The position numbers were made by a program, and so were the translations under genes. This document shows positions 16,063-27,073 of a stretch of 64,000 nt of DNA, in pieces. Below the pieces are notes generated by a model. The model ran no database searches and was not told where the DNA came from. It saw only the letters and a list, made by a program, of their open reading frames with translations. Positions within the stretch are counted from its first letter, which is position 1. The number at the start of each line of letters is the position of its first letter. Source of the DNA: Hevea brasiliensis (Eukaryota; Streptophyta; Magnoliopsida; Malpighiales; Euphorbiaceae); the NCBI RefSeq assembly GCF_030052815.1, contig NC_079495.1, forward strand, positions 112,122,584 through 112,186,583. The letters are read 5' to 3'.

Positions 16063-16255
16063 CATTCTCCCCCCCCCCCCCTTACAGAAAATTCATCATC
16101 GAATTTTACACTACACAGAATAAAGAATTACAAGATTACATAGTGGACAAGTACGGGTACTTGTTGCGCATGTCCTGCCCTAACTCCCTGGTACACTCTT
16201 CTACCGATTGGCTCCTCCACAAAACCTTAATCATAGGGATATATTTTGACCTTAG

Positions 16256-16558
16256 CTACCTCATCTGAAAGTCCACTATGGCTACTGGCTGCTTCTCGAA
16301 GGTTAGGTTTTCCTTCAACTCCATTGTATCGGGTTGTAACACGTGGGAAGGATCAAGTATGTACTTCCTAAACATGAAAATGTGAAACAGTGGGTGGACG
16401 TGAGAAAAGCTTAACAGTAACTCCAATCGATAGGCCTCTGCTCCAACTCTATTAGTAATATCAAAAGGCCCTATGTATCGGGATTCGAGCTTGCCCTTCT
16501 TCCCAAATCTCATAACTCCCTTCATTGGAGAGACCTTCAGGAATATATAATCACTCAC
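16256..16558 (-). pseudogene. Ty3 integrase C-terminal fragment (element B, copy 1)
   Basis: An open frame of 100 aa with the typical gypsy integrase C-terminal stretch (FLKVSPMKGVMRFGKKGKL, then YIGPF and VHPLFHI). It matches the integrase of element F at 56968-57400. Upstream sequence soon loses similarity, so only the end of pol remains. Confidence 0.85.
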
Positions 16559-16774
16559 TGCAAACTCTAAATCCTTTTGCCTAGGATCTACATAGCTCTT
16601 TTGTCTGTTGTAGTGTCCTAGCTATCATCATCATTTCATAGCAAATCTCGTACCTCAAACCACTCCTCATTCTTTTTTTTGACATCTACAGTACTCACTA
16701 TACCTCCATTGCGCTTGACTTGATATCTCATAACTTCAATCAGCTTTAGTGCTTACCTTTCCTTCATTGTTTCC

Positions 16775-17083
16775 TGTCGCAAGGTATTTTGCGGTCGCCT
16801 GGACGAACACTCACCGAAGTGGGAAAGAGTGAGGAGTCGCCACTTTAATTTTGAGGGAAATTAAAGAAAACCTTTTGTGAAAGTAAATTAAAAGAAACCA
16901 CTTCGAAAACAGAGATTCTAGGTTCGGGGTCCATATAAGGGAGGGGAAGGTGTTAGGCACCCCGCCTCGTCCCTCAATGAGGGTAAACAGATTTAATCTT
17001 ATGCTCTTTCATGAATTAAAAGGGTATTTAGGGGATTAGGATGATGATGTTAATCCTTTGTGCAAAATAAAGGAATGTTTGAT
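16775..17083 (+). mobile_element. Fragment of element C left by the duplication
   Basis: The first 309 bp of element C (starting TGTCGCAAGGTATTTTGCGG) are present here and are cut at the junction with duplication copy 2. The intact continuation is at 20809-27073. Confidence 0.8.
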
Positions 17084-18394
17084 TAAGGCTGTTCGGTTCA
17101 GTTTTTCAATTTAAACCGAATAATGCTCATCCCTCGCTAGTTTGATTTTTTATGTATAATATATATTAGTTTATATAGTTTATAAATGTGACTTTTGTTT
17201 TTCCTAGTATTAATTAAATTATAACTGTTGCCATAAACTTTTTTATTATAAGGAATTAAATACATAAAGGTGACTTTAGTTTATATAATTTATAATTATA
17301 TATACTCTTAGTTTTCTTAGTATTAATTAAATTATAATTATTGTTATAAATTTTTTAATATAATAAATTAAGTATATAATTTTACAATTATAATGGACAA
17401 TAAAAAGGTGGCTTATCTATGTAAATATTACAAAAATGAGGTGAAATTTATACTATTTATGTAGATGTACAATAATATATTTTTATTATAAATATCTATT
17501 TAATTTATATTGATAGAATTAAAATATTATTTTTTAAATAAAAAAAATATTTATATTTTATCATAAACCAAATAAAAATATATTAAAAAAAAAACCAGTT
17601 GAGAGAAAATTATACCTACGATTTTCTTAATCGTTTGATGTTTAATGTGTCTAAAAATGGAAAAGATATTAGATTAGTAATAATGGTTGCTTTTTTTTAA
17701 GAAGAAAATCGTGAGACACAATACATTTTTATAATTTTTAAAATTAAACATATATAAAAGTTAAGAATTTTTAATTCAATAACTATATAAAAGAAATTAA
17801 CTAATTAACGCAGTTAATAAAGAAGAGGAATAGTTAAATAATTCAAATTGATTTATTAATTTAAATATTGATAATATATACCACTAAATACAAATAATAT
17901 AAATATCATTTATTAAAAATCAAATTTATTATATTTGTGCTATTATTTTGCTAATGTTAATAACCGTAACACTCAAGCTGAACAGACAAGCTGCAGGAGC
18001 CGCTTAGAAAACGGGTCAAAATTACAGTCCTCGCCACTATTTTCAGATGCCTCGAATGCGTTCTAAGTGTCAGAATCAACGTTGGTAGACCTGAACTCTA
18101 AATTTTCTTATTTACATAGTATCAAATTTAGAATAAAAATACATAAAATATTCGTGGGTAATTAGAAAATTATAATTCCTTTTGCAATAGCCTTATAGCA
18201 TTATTAAGGACTGCAGGGTAAAATTTTTAAATTTTTAGAGCTAACTTGAATGATTTTTGCAGAATGCCAGCTTTAGGAGCTACAACTGAATTTTTTGATT
18301 TTATGAGTTTTGTCTTATTTGGAGGGCCCAGGAGGGGCCATATGATGTTGATGAGATGTGGATATGGGACTTGTGATTTTAGAAGTGTGATTTG

Positions 18395-20100
18395 TGTTAT
18401 GACCCAACCTATGGGCCGGACCGGCACTAGGATCTAGGCCAGCCTAAAGCTTCCGTAAGTCTGACTAATCCTTAACCCAATCCTAAAGCCCATTTAAGCT
18501 CAATTTCAAGAATTCAACTGGACAGAGTTCGGTCATAATATGGACCATACAACGGGGAGTTTTTAACTCGTCCAACCTGTAAACACAATATATATAACAA
18601 TTTGGGGAGCTCAGCTCACCCTCCACATACTCATCAGGTCATAAATCAAATGAGAGCTCAGCTCCCTCATCCAATCTAATCATACTCACACATACATGCA
18701 TTTAATGTTCATGCGGAGTCTAAAATTTGGCTAAATTGTACAAAATATATTAGATATTACTAATTAACTTGCGAAGAAAAGAAGCAGGTTAGTCACAACA
18801 AGTAATCCTCCTGTAGCCTGAAAAAATAAGTTGAACAAGAGTGAACGTTTGACTCAGAGAGTAAAATACTAATTTTAACTATAATTTCTATAGCTACCTA
18901 AAACTAATGCATCATAAAGAGTGGAATGCAACACCATTAAAATTTTCATACACATCACGTCATAACAACCAAAAGGCAATTTGGAGCACTCACACACCCA
19001 ATAATATTCAAACAGTACATATATGGGAGCTGATTCCCTATACAGCTCTCTTGATCCAACCTTTGCCAACGAGTGTCTCTCTACCCCGACTTATCCATAA
19101 AGGACCGGGTCCCAGCGAGTGTCTCTCAAGCCGCGTCTACCCGTCCTATCCATATCCAATACCACACACCATATGCACGCTAACTGCTCCAAATTATCAT
19201 AAACAACAACCATGACACTTCATCAATTAAGACTGCAATATAAAACTTTCCTGGTATTTAACTACATAGATACATATTTATAAGTGATGCATGGACATGC
19301 TTGAACATATAATAATATTGAAATTATAATTAAAATTAATATTTTACTCACAGACTTGACTCGAGGTCACTGTGGCGGCTGGGCAGAAGAGGAAGGCTGT
19401 TCTGGCTCACCTGACAATTTCATTATAATTATTTAATATATTTGACTCAATAAAAGCTTAAAAATAACCAAAGACACCCTAAGTCATGACGAAAATCTGG
19501 TAGAATCTCCCCTATACCTAGGACCTACTCAACCTGCAAAATGGCTTAAAATGTACTTCTATATCCACAATTCACACATCCACAACTCAATCACATCACA
19601 TGGCCCCTCCTGGGCCTATTCAAACAGTCAACAACCACAATTTGAAAAATTATAATTTAATCCCTATAACTAACCCTTTTGCAAAAAACTGCCCAAATGA
19701 GCTCTAAAAATTCTAAAACTTTGCTCCGTGGTCCTTAGCAATATTATTAAGTTAATGCAAAAGAAATTATAATTTTCTAATCTACCACGAATATTCTATA
19801 AATTTTTAATCACAATCAGGCCTATATAATTAAGAAAAATGGGGGTTCGGGTTAACCTATGCCAATTCTGACCCTGCGAACGCGTCCAGAACATCTGAAA
19901 ATCGTGGGGTGGCTTATAATCTCGATCTAATTCTGAAACTTTTTCGGTAGCCTGTCTGCCCGGCCCAAAATTACAGACCTGAGCAACTGTTAAATTTTCG
20001 CGAATAGAAGGTACCTACGCGAAGCCCACAATACTAGGGGTTAGACTAAAATATTTATATTTATATATAAAATAATAATTTGAAAATTAGGGGTGTTACA
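18395..20100 (-). repeat. Element B 3' LTR (duplicate copy 2)
   Basis: 1706 bp, from TGTTATGACCC to GGGGTGTTACA, nearly identical to 14363-16062. This is the copy that pairs with the right-hand target duplication, so it or its twin is the original. Confidence 0.88.
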
Positions 20101-20289
20101 TTCTCCCCCACCCCCCTTACAGAAAATTCATCCTCGAATTTTACACTACACAGAATAAAGAATTACAAGATTACATAGTGGACAAGTACGGGTACTTGTT
20201 GCGCATGTCCTGCCCTAACTCCCTGGTACACTCTTCTACCGATGGCTCCTCCACAAAACCTTAATCATAGGGATATGTTTTGACCTTAG

Positions 20290-20592
20290 CTACCTCATCT
20301 GAAAGTCCACTATGGCTACTGGCTGCTTCTCGAATGTTAGGTTTTCCTTCAACTCCATTGTATCGGGTTGTAACACGTGGGAAGGATCAAGTATGTACTT
20401 CCTAAACATGAAAATGTGAAACAGTGGGTGGACGTGAGAAAAGCTTAACAGTAACTCCAATCGATAGGCCTCTGCTCCAACTCTATTAGTAATATCAAAA
20501 GGCCCTATGTATCGGGATTCGAGCTTGCCCTTCTTCCCAAATCTCATAACTCCCTTCATTGGAGAGACCTTCAGGAATATATAATCACTCAC
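20290..20592 (-). pseudogene. Ty3 integrase C-terminal fragment (element B, copy 2)
   Basis: The same 100-aa frame as 16256-16558. It is the only pol coding sequence recognisable in element B and would not make a functional enzyme alone. Confidence 0.85.
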
Positions 20593-21239
20593 TGCAAACT
20601 CTAAATCCTTTTGCCTAGGATCTATATAGCTCTTTTGTCTGTTGTAGTGTCCTAGCTATCATCATCATTTCATAGCAAATCTCGTACCTCAAACCACTCC
20701 TCATTCTTTTTTTTGACATCTACAGTACTCACTATACCTCCATTGCGCTTGACTTGATATCTCATAACTTCAATCAGCTTTAGTGCTTACCTTTCCTTCA
20801 TTGTTTCCTGTCACAAGGTATTTTGCGATCGCCTGGACGAACACTCACCGAAGTGGGAAAGAGTGAGGAGTCGCCACTTTAATTTTGAGAGAAATTAAAG
20901 AAAACCTTTTGTGAAAGTAAATTAAAAGAAACCACTTCGAAAACAGAGATTCTAGGTTCGGGGTCCATATACGGGCGGGGAAGGTGTTAGGCACCCCGCC
21001 TCGTCCCTCAATGAGGGTAAACAGATTTAATCTTATGCTCTTTCATGAATTAAAAGGGTATTTAGGGGATTAGGATGATGATGTTAATCCTTTGTGCAAA
21101 ATAAAGGAATGTTTGATATTTCACTTATTTTGAGTTGCCCAGGAACACAAGTTCATGAGATGGCCCTTTTAGTGAATAGGTGTTCGGATAAAGTTGCCTC
21201 GTGTATTGGAGTTTTGTTTATTTTGAACTTCGCTAAGAG

Positions 21240-21700
21240 AGCTCGGGACAGAACTTCTCCCGATCTCTAGATATATTTATTAAGGGTTGGGAGATTTTGG
21301 ATAAGAACTCTTCTCCTATCTCCCTGTTTTAATTTAAGTGAGAATCAGGTAAGAACTCTCCCCCGATCTCTTTTGGTTTAAAATTTGGTGAAGGATCTCG
21401 GATAAGAACTCTCCTCCGACCTCCGCGTTTTATTTGAATGAGGATCGGGTAAGAACTCTCCCCCGACCTCTTAAAGTATTCAGTTTAAGATTTTAAAGAG
21501 GGATCTCGGATAAGAACTCTCCTCCGATCTCCGCATATTTATTAAAATTTTGGTTGAGAATCGGATAAGAACTCTCCTCCGATCTCTTTAAGTATTTAAT
21601 TTAGAGTTTAGCGTGAGGAATCTCGGATAAGAACTCTCCTCCGAACTCCTGTGTTTTTGTTTGAATGAGGATCGGGTAAGAACTCTCCCCCGACCTCTTA
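21240..21700. repeat. Array of degenerate 45-60-bp repeats in element C
   Basis: About nine copies of a core like GGATAAGAACTCTCCTCCGA, followed by TCTCC, occur at intervals of roughly 45-60 bp. The spacers vary, often with GAATGAGGATCGGG-type or TTTAAGTATTTAATTTAG-type sequence. Confidence 0.85.
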
Positions 21701-23426
21701 GCATATTTATTACGATCGTATATCGTAAGAACCTTAGATTAAGGGTTCTGGCACCTGAAGATGCTAGGAATCCGAGCGATGGCTTCTCTTAACCCATTGA
21801 TGCCTTATAACTAGGGAGGGGGTACCAGACTGAGTTTTTGCCGATCTCCTTTGTGATCGCCTTACCAGTACTCTTTGGCAGGCAATGTCCGATCTCTTTC
21901 GTTTACTAGTCTGGGATCCTATCTTACCTCGATCCCCACTATACCAGGTTATCTCCTGAGCTCGTTTAGTGGTTTGACCTCATAACTTTTCCTCTGATTT
22001 ATTATTCAATCTTTTATTATTTTTATTTGTTTAAAGAAACTCTCGTGTTAAGATATAGCTATCAACGTTTTATTAGATTACCTACACGCTACCCATAACC
22101 AGAACACCCATATTTGAAGGTAATAAAAGCTAAGAACAAATAAATAACATGAGCTGATGAATAAAAGGTAAACTCAAGAGAATAATTATCTACGTGGGGC
22201 TCTTTAGCATAACTGAACTTAATGAAAATTATGAGCATGAGAACAAAGAAAATAAAACGCGAGTATTTGATAAAGCAACGGTCTAGACACTTACCTGTGG
22301 GGATTTGAGTCTATTGAACTAACTGTGGAGCCACAAATATTATAGAGCTGCGAGCTAATAGTTTGGTGACTAATGCTTACTTTGAAATAACAAGTACCAA
22401 GTTAAAATGCAGTTGAGCCGAAGTGACAGTGACCGGGTTGGAATGAGATTAAGCTTGGAGAAATAAATGTTGATATTAAGATGATGAAGACGACTGAACT
22501 GAGAAATGGTATCACAGAGTAGTGAACAAACTGAAAATGAAGAGTTTCAGGGTTCAACACTCCTTCAATGGAGATACTTAAGAAAACTAGTTTATGAAGT
22601 TTCTCTATTTCGAAAGCTTAAAATAGCAAAGTAGCGAGGCTGAATCAAATTTCAGAGGTTCCCCACTATAATTACCACCTTTTTTCGTCCGTCCCCAACA
22701 GTATTGCATGCTGGTATTTATAGGGAACGGGTGCTCCTAATGAAGGGTCAGGATATCTTCTGGAAAGATGGAAGGTTTGGATTTAGAAGGACATAATCCG
22801 ATGTCTAAGAATTAAAGGGAATCAAAATGGACGGTTGAGATCCTATTCAGAATATTTGTCCTTTCTCTTTTCCAATCCAATGGTTCAGGGTCTTCCTGTC
22901 AAGATGGATCCGAAGGCCAGGAACAAAAGGCGCCGGTCCTATCATCTCCCTTTTGATCCAAGGGCTTCGGGTTTGTCCTTACGAGTAAGATCAACGGTGG
23001 AGATTCAGAAGCAGGTATCATAAGCCATCTGGCGTCACAAGATTGTGGGCGATTCTACAACTGAAGCGTGCGGTGAAGATTTGATCTTGCCTGTAATGCT
23101 TTAACTACCTCGGCTCTAATTATGAAGAGGGTTATTGGAAATTGTCTCATCCTCTCCTTGCTTTCCGATCTCCCATTCCTTCCGATCTCTATTATGACCC
23201 TTTTCCGATCTCTCATACTGGGCCCCTCTCCCGATCTCTCCCATTCCAGAATCAGTCAAAGCATTTAATCCTTCGGTTACCAATGCATCCACTTCGATTT
23301 TCGCTAGTAATAAATGCTCAGACCCCCTATATATATGCCTTAGCGGGGAATTTCTCCCACATTTCACTTCTTCCTCTTTCCATTTCTCTCTTCTTTTGTT
23401 CTAGTTTTTCTGGTAACATTCTGGCC
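21701..23426. other. Element C interior, no gene recognised
   Basis: No coding region supported. Two TATA-like sites are seen: GGTATTTATAGGG near 22709 and CCTATATATATGCC at 23326-23337. Between about 23160 and 23250 the motif CCGATCTC repeats at short spacing. This may be leader or promoter DNA for the reading frames that follow. Confidence 0.4.
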
Positions 23427-23783
23427 ATGGTAATCGCTTTTGATCTTTTTTCGACTATTCTCTTTGCTCCCCGACTAAAAATTTACAACCCCGATGATTG
23501 GAAAATCATGATAACCATATCTGATGACAACAAGAGAACCGGACTAATTTACCGCTCAAGATCGAAAACATCGATCTCACCGATCTTGGGTCGATCTATC
23601 GATATAATCGGTGAACCAATTTTGGACGAGAAGACTGCTAATTTCCCTCTTAACATCGGTGACTGCCTTTTGAAGTTCATTTGGCTCCTCACTACATCGG
23701 GCGTCCCGACTGCAGCTCGATTCTGGTCGATAACATCGACGATGACTCCTCATCATCATGAGAGTCATAGTCACCCCCTCTGA
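23427..23783 (+). CDS. Hypothetical small ORF in element C
   Basis: 118 codons starting at an ATG (GGCCATGG context) about 90 bp after a TATA-like site. I recognise no domain. The product would be basic and Ser/His-rich at its C-terminus. It may be chance or a remnant of an element-encoded leader protein. Confidence 0.25.
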   Translation: MVIAFDLFSTILFAPRLKIYNPDDWKIMITISDDNKRTGLIYRSRSKTSISPILGRSIDIIGEPILDEKTANFPLNIGDCLLKFIWLLTTSGVPTAARFWSITSTMTPHHHESHSHPL

Positions 23784-24432
23784 GTTGCACATCTATCCAG
23801 TGCCTATGGCTGGCTTTTTGATCAAATACATCTTTTGATTCAGCCACGAGACTAGGCTTTGACATAGGTCCCTGCTAAGTAGGATGTAATGCCGATCTCT
23901 AGAGATTGCCCAAATGATGTAATCTGACCTTTAAAGGTTCTTAATGATGTAATTCGATCTCTTGAGATCGCCCAAATGATGTAATCTGACCTTTTGGAAA
24001 TGAAATGAAATTTTATTTGACAGTTATCATTTATTTATTGCATTGGTTATTTTCTGATCTCTAATGTGCATATCCGATCTGGTTCCTAATTGAATCACCC
24101 TTAGCCGATCTGTAACTCTGAACATCCGCCTTAATCCGATGATCTTGGCCAGCCGATCTCTTCTTATTTTATTTATTTTGTTTCTGGAATATTCCCGCAA
24201 CGCGTAAGCAGGCAAATTACTCCTACCGATGCACCGCTTGGGGCTCTGTGAGCATTGAATGCTCACACGGGCATGAATAGGGGGAGGTTCCCTCAGTTGC
24301 TCCCCTATGCCATTTTCAGCATTCTGCTCACAATTTCAACTCTCTCTTATTTCTTCGAGTTTTTTCGGCACCGATCACACTCCGGTAAGAACTTTAATCC
24401 TTCTCTTACTTAAGCTTTTTATTTCTTTGAAA

Positions 24433-26281
24433 ATGAGTGGCGCCGAGGGTCAGAGAGCGGCGAGCCCCCCTTCCGTCCATGTCTCGTGGTCATCAGATGA
24501 AATCGAGGTGGTTGGACCAGGTGGGCGATCTGAGCCTCCAACGACTTCCGCCTTAATTCGTGGTCGAGCAGCTCAATCAAGGCAGACATCTTCCTTGGGT
24601 AGAGAAAACCTCCCGATGGACGAGTTGCCGTCGGTCCTCCAGGAAATCGATCTGTAATCCATTAGTCAAGAATACAATGTTCGAACAGACTCCTTCGAGC
24701 TTATCAGATGCCAAGGCGATCTCAAAGCCGATCACTTTTTCGAGAAAAATGATGCGATCATGGTGTACAAAGAGCAATTAAAAGTTGGGCTTCGGTTTCC
24801 CCTTGATGACTTCTTCAAGGACGTCCTGAAATTTCACCATGTCTCGGTGGCCCAAGTGCATCCAAACTCGTGGCCGATCCTGATGGCTTTCAGAGGCTTA
24901 TGCCGGGCCAAGAGGCTTGATCCTACAGCGAAGGTGTTTGCCGAGCTGCATGGGCTTACTCGACGAAAGGACGACGAGTACTAGTTCTTTCAAGCAAAAT
25001 CACACTGCAGGCTTTTTACCGATCTCCCCTCCTCATTGAAGAATTAGAAAAATCGCTTCTTCATGTTAAGGAGCAAGATTCCGAACGCTTTCAAGGGTTT
25101 CCCCCGTAGCTGGCAATATCTGGTCCCACCACTTCTGAAGCATGTCGCCCTGAGTAGGGATGAGGGTGCCATGGTAATGGAACTTAAGGATCAAGCGTTC
25201 ACCCAGAAGTTCTCTTATTTATATGTGGTGATGGCCGAGCTGGAACATTGGATGAGGTGGCTGATCACCAATGAAGGATACGAGCTCCAGCTCTCTGACC
25301 TCAGCCCTGGCACCTTCCCCATCTCTGATCTCTGAACCTTAAAGAACTCACTGACTTTCTCTTTATGCAGGTATGGCGAGCGGCGAGGCTTCCAAGGAGA
25401 GCCATAAGCGGAAGAGGGAGATCTCCAGGAAGGTGCGGGAAATGAAGATCGCTGCGGTATCACAGACGCCGAGGCGAGATTCAGAAGAAGTGCTGGGAGA
25501 CTCATCCCGACCCTTGGGAAAACCGGTCCCGAAAGTAGAAGTAGTTCCTTCTCCCCCTCGGCAAGAAGGGCCACCGCCTCCACCAGTTCCCGCAAGTGCG
25601 GAAGGGGGACCTTCCCAACCTACTACGAGGACCCTTTCTCGCGGCGTCCAGGTCCTCATTCACTCCCTGGAGAAGAACCGATCAGTTCGGGAGAATCCAG
25701 GCTTGGCTAAAGTCCTGGGCGCTACCATATGCCTTCAGAAGGATCGGAATAGGTTGACCCTGGGTAGCATTGATGATCTCCTGGCCCAGACAATGAGTTT
25801 GAGCGTAGAGAGCTTGGTGAACCAACATATAATCAGGGAAAAAGCTCATCTTCTGAGGCAGGAAATTCTAAAAGCGGTCAAGGACGCATCCTCTGCTCTA
25901 GCTCAGCTTTCATCCGCCCAAGATTATATTGTCGAACTCGAAGGTCGGATGAAGTCCTACGAGGATAAATTGGCCGAACAAGCTCATGAACTCGGAGAGG
26001 CTTGGGCGCTACGAACTGCTGACATCACTCGCCTCACTGAAGAACTCAAAGTAAAAGAAAAAGAGCTTGTGACGAGGGAAGCTGGTGCTTATGTGAACGC
26101 CCACAGCGACCTTTTGGCTGAGCTCAGGAGGCGTTATCCTGAGGAAGACTTCTCTTGGATGGTGGACCTGGCTCCTCGAGACGAAGAGGAGAGTGAGGAG
26201 GAATCAGAGAGAGAGAGGGAGAATGAGCGAAATGTACCGAGAGATCAGGTTGGGGAGATCCTCCAGCCGAATGACTTATAA
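24433..26281 (+). pseudogene. Gag-like 'putative gypsy-type transposon' protein (Transposase_28-like), with stops
   Basis: The frame opens at ATG 24433 (MSGAEGQR) with a Ser/Pro-rich N-terminus. It continues in one frame to 25335 through three in-frame stops: TAA at 24655, TAG at 24982 and TAG near 25048. The last two replace Trp codons in context (TGG to TAG). The middle part (GLRFPLDDFFKDVLKFHHV then PNSWPILMAFRGLCR) resembles the plant Transposase_28 (PF04195) family. After a probable short intron (acceptor TGCAG near 25371) the second frame, 25373-26281, encodes a Pro-rich stretch, a long coiled coil and an acidic tail. Such proteins are found in non-autonomous Tat/Ogre-group elements, and their role is unknown. 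I infer an inactive copy. Confidence 0.6.
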
Positions 26282-26589
26282 ATGCTTACCTTGGAATGAA
26301 ATGAAGTATTTTTGCTCAATTTCTTGTTAAGATTGGAGAATGTCCAAATTGTATGAGTACTTAATTGTTTGAACATATTAGAACATCTAACTTAAAACGA
26401 TTATTAATCTAAGTATAAGAGATCGGAGAAACATTATAAGCATAAGATCGGCCTAAGGCGAAACCAAACACCAGGTAGAACTTTAGATCATCAGAATTGG
26501 AAACTTGATTTAACTTCCTAAGCTCGGAAACACTATTAAGTTGGACTGCAACCTTAACTTTATTAAACAATTTTCCACAATATTTATAA

Positions 26590-26960
26590 AGGAGAGATCA
26601 AAAATAAGACTGGATGGCACGGAGACCTGACATTAATTTGATTTCCTTTGACGAGAGATTAGAGACGATACTGAATGGCATGGAGGCCTGGTATTGGTTT
26701 GAGAGATCGGGAATGAGGTTGAAAGTCATGGAGACTTGACATTGGCTCGATCTCTCTAGTGAGAGATCGGTAATGAATCGAATGACATGGAGACTTGGTG
26801 TTGGTTTGACCTTCTTCGGCGAGAGATTGAAAATGAGATTGGATGGCATGGAGACTTGATATTAATGTGATCTCCTTTGTTGGGAGATCGAAAATGTGAT
26901 TGAATGGCGTGGGGACTTGATATTGGTGTGATCTTCTTTGTTGAGAGATAGAAAAACATT
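26590..26960. repeat. About 62-bp minisatellite in element C
   Basis: About six units with the core GGCATGGAGACTTGATATTG and a GAGAGATCG-type link, moderately diverged. It lies close to the right end of the element, where Tat/Ogre elements often carry tandem repeats. Confidence 0.85.
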
Positions 26961-27073
26961 TGACTGGATGTGTGATTGGTTTATTTCCTAGTTAGGTTAC
27001 TTGTAACTGAGGAATGTCAATTGAGGGTCGATTTTCATTGACTTTGGTGATCGGCCAAAATATGGTGTCAACA

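Larger units (their letters stand above)
13041..17083. repeat. Tandem segmental duplication, copy 1 (about 4.04 kb)
   Basis: This block is repeated directly at 17084-21117 with an offset of 4032-4043 bp and only scattered differences (around one percent by eye, mostly transitions and 1-3-bp indels). It runs from inside the MITE right end, through the solo LTR fragment and the 3' LTR of element B, to about 310 bp inside element C. Confidence 0.93.
17084..21117. repeat. Tandem segmental duplication, copy 2
   Basis: Direct repeat of 13041-17083. After GTTTGAT at 21111-21117 the sequence continues uniquely into element C, so the right breakpoint lies inside C. The left breakpoint lies inside the MITE's right end. 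The junction shows little shared sequence (GAT/GAAT followed by TAA), consistent with non-homologous joining or replication slippage. Confidence 0.93.
20809..27073 (+). mobile_element. Tat/Ogre-like element 'C' (non-autonomous), nested in B
   Basis: The left end TGTCACAAGGTATTTTGCG and the following stretch (CCTGGACGAACACTCACCG, GAGGAGTCGCCAC, AAGGTGTTAGGCACCCCG) are typical of plant Tat/Ogre-group gypsy LTR or leader DNA. The right end is TATGGTGTCAACA. Inside are two tandem-repeat arrays and a gag-like pseudogene, but no recognisable pol. The flanks (TTTCC left, TGTCC right) give no exact target duplication, so the boundaries are inferred, mostly from where B's sequence stops and resumes. 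CCGATCTC-type motifs recur throughout. No second LTR copy could be identified. Confidence 0.55.

Noticed and set aside
20809..27073. TSD for element C (TTTCC left, TGTCC right)
   Set aside because: Only 4 of 5 bases agree and alternative ends are possible, so no target duplication is claimed.
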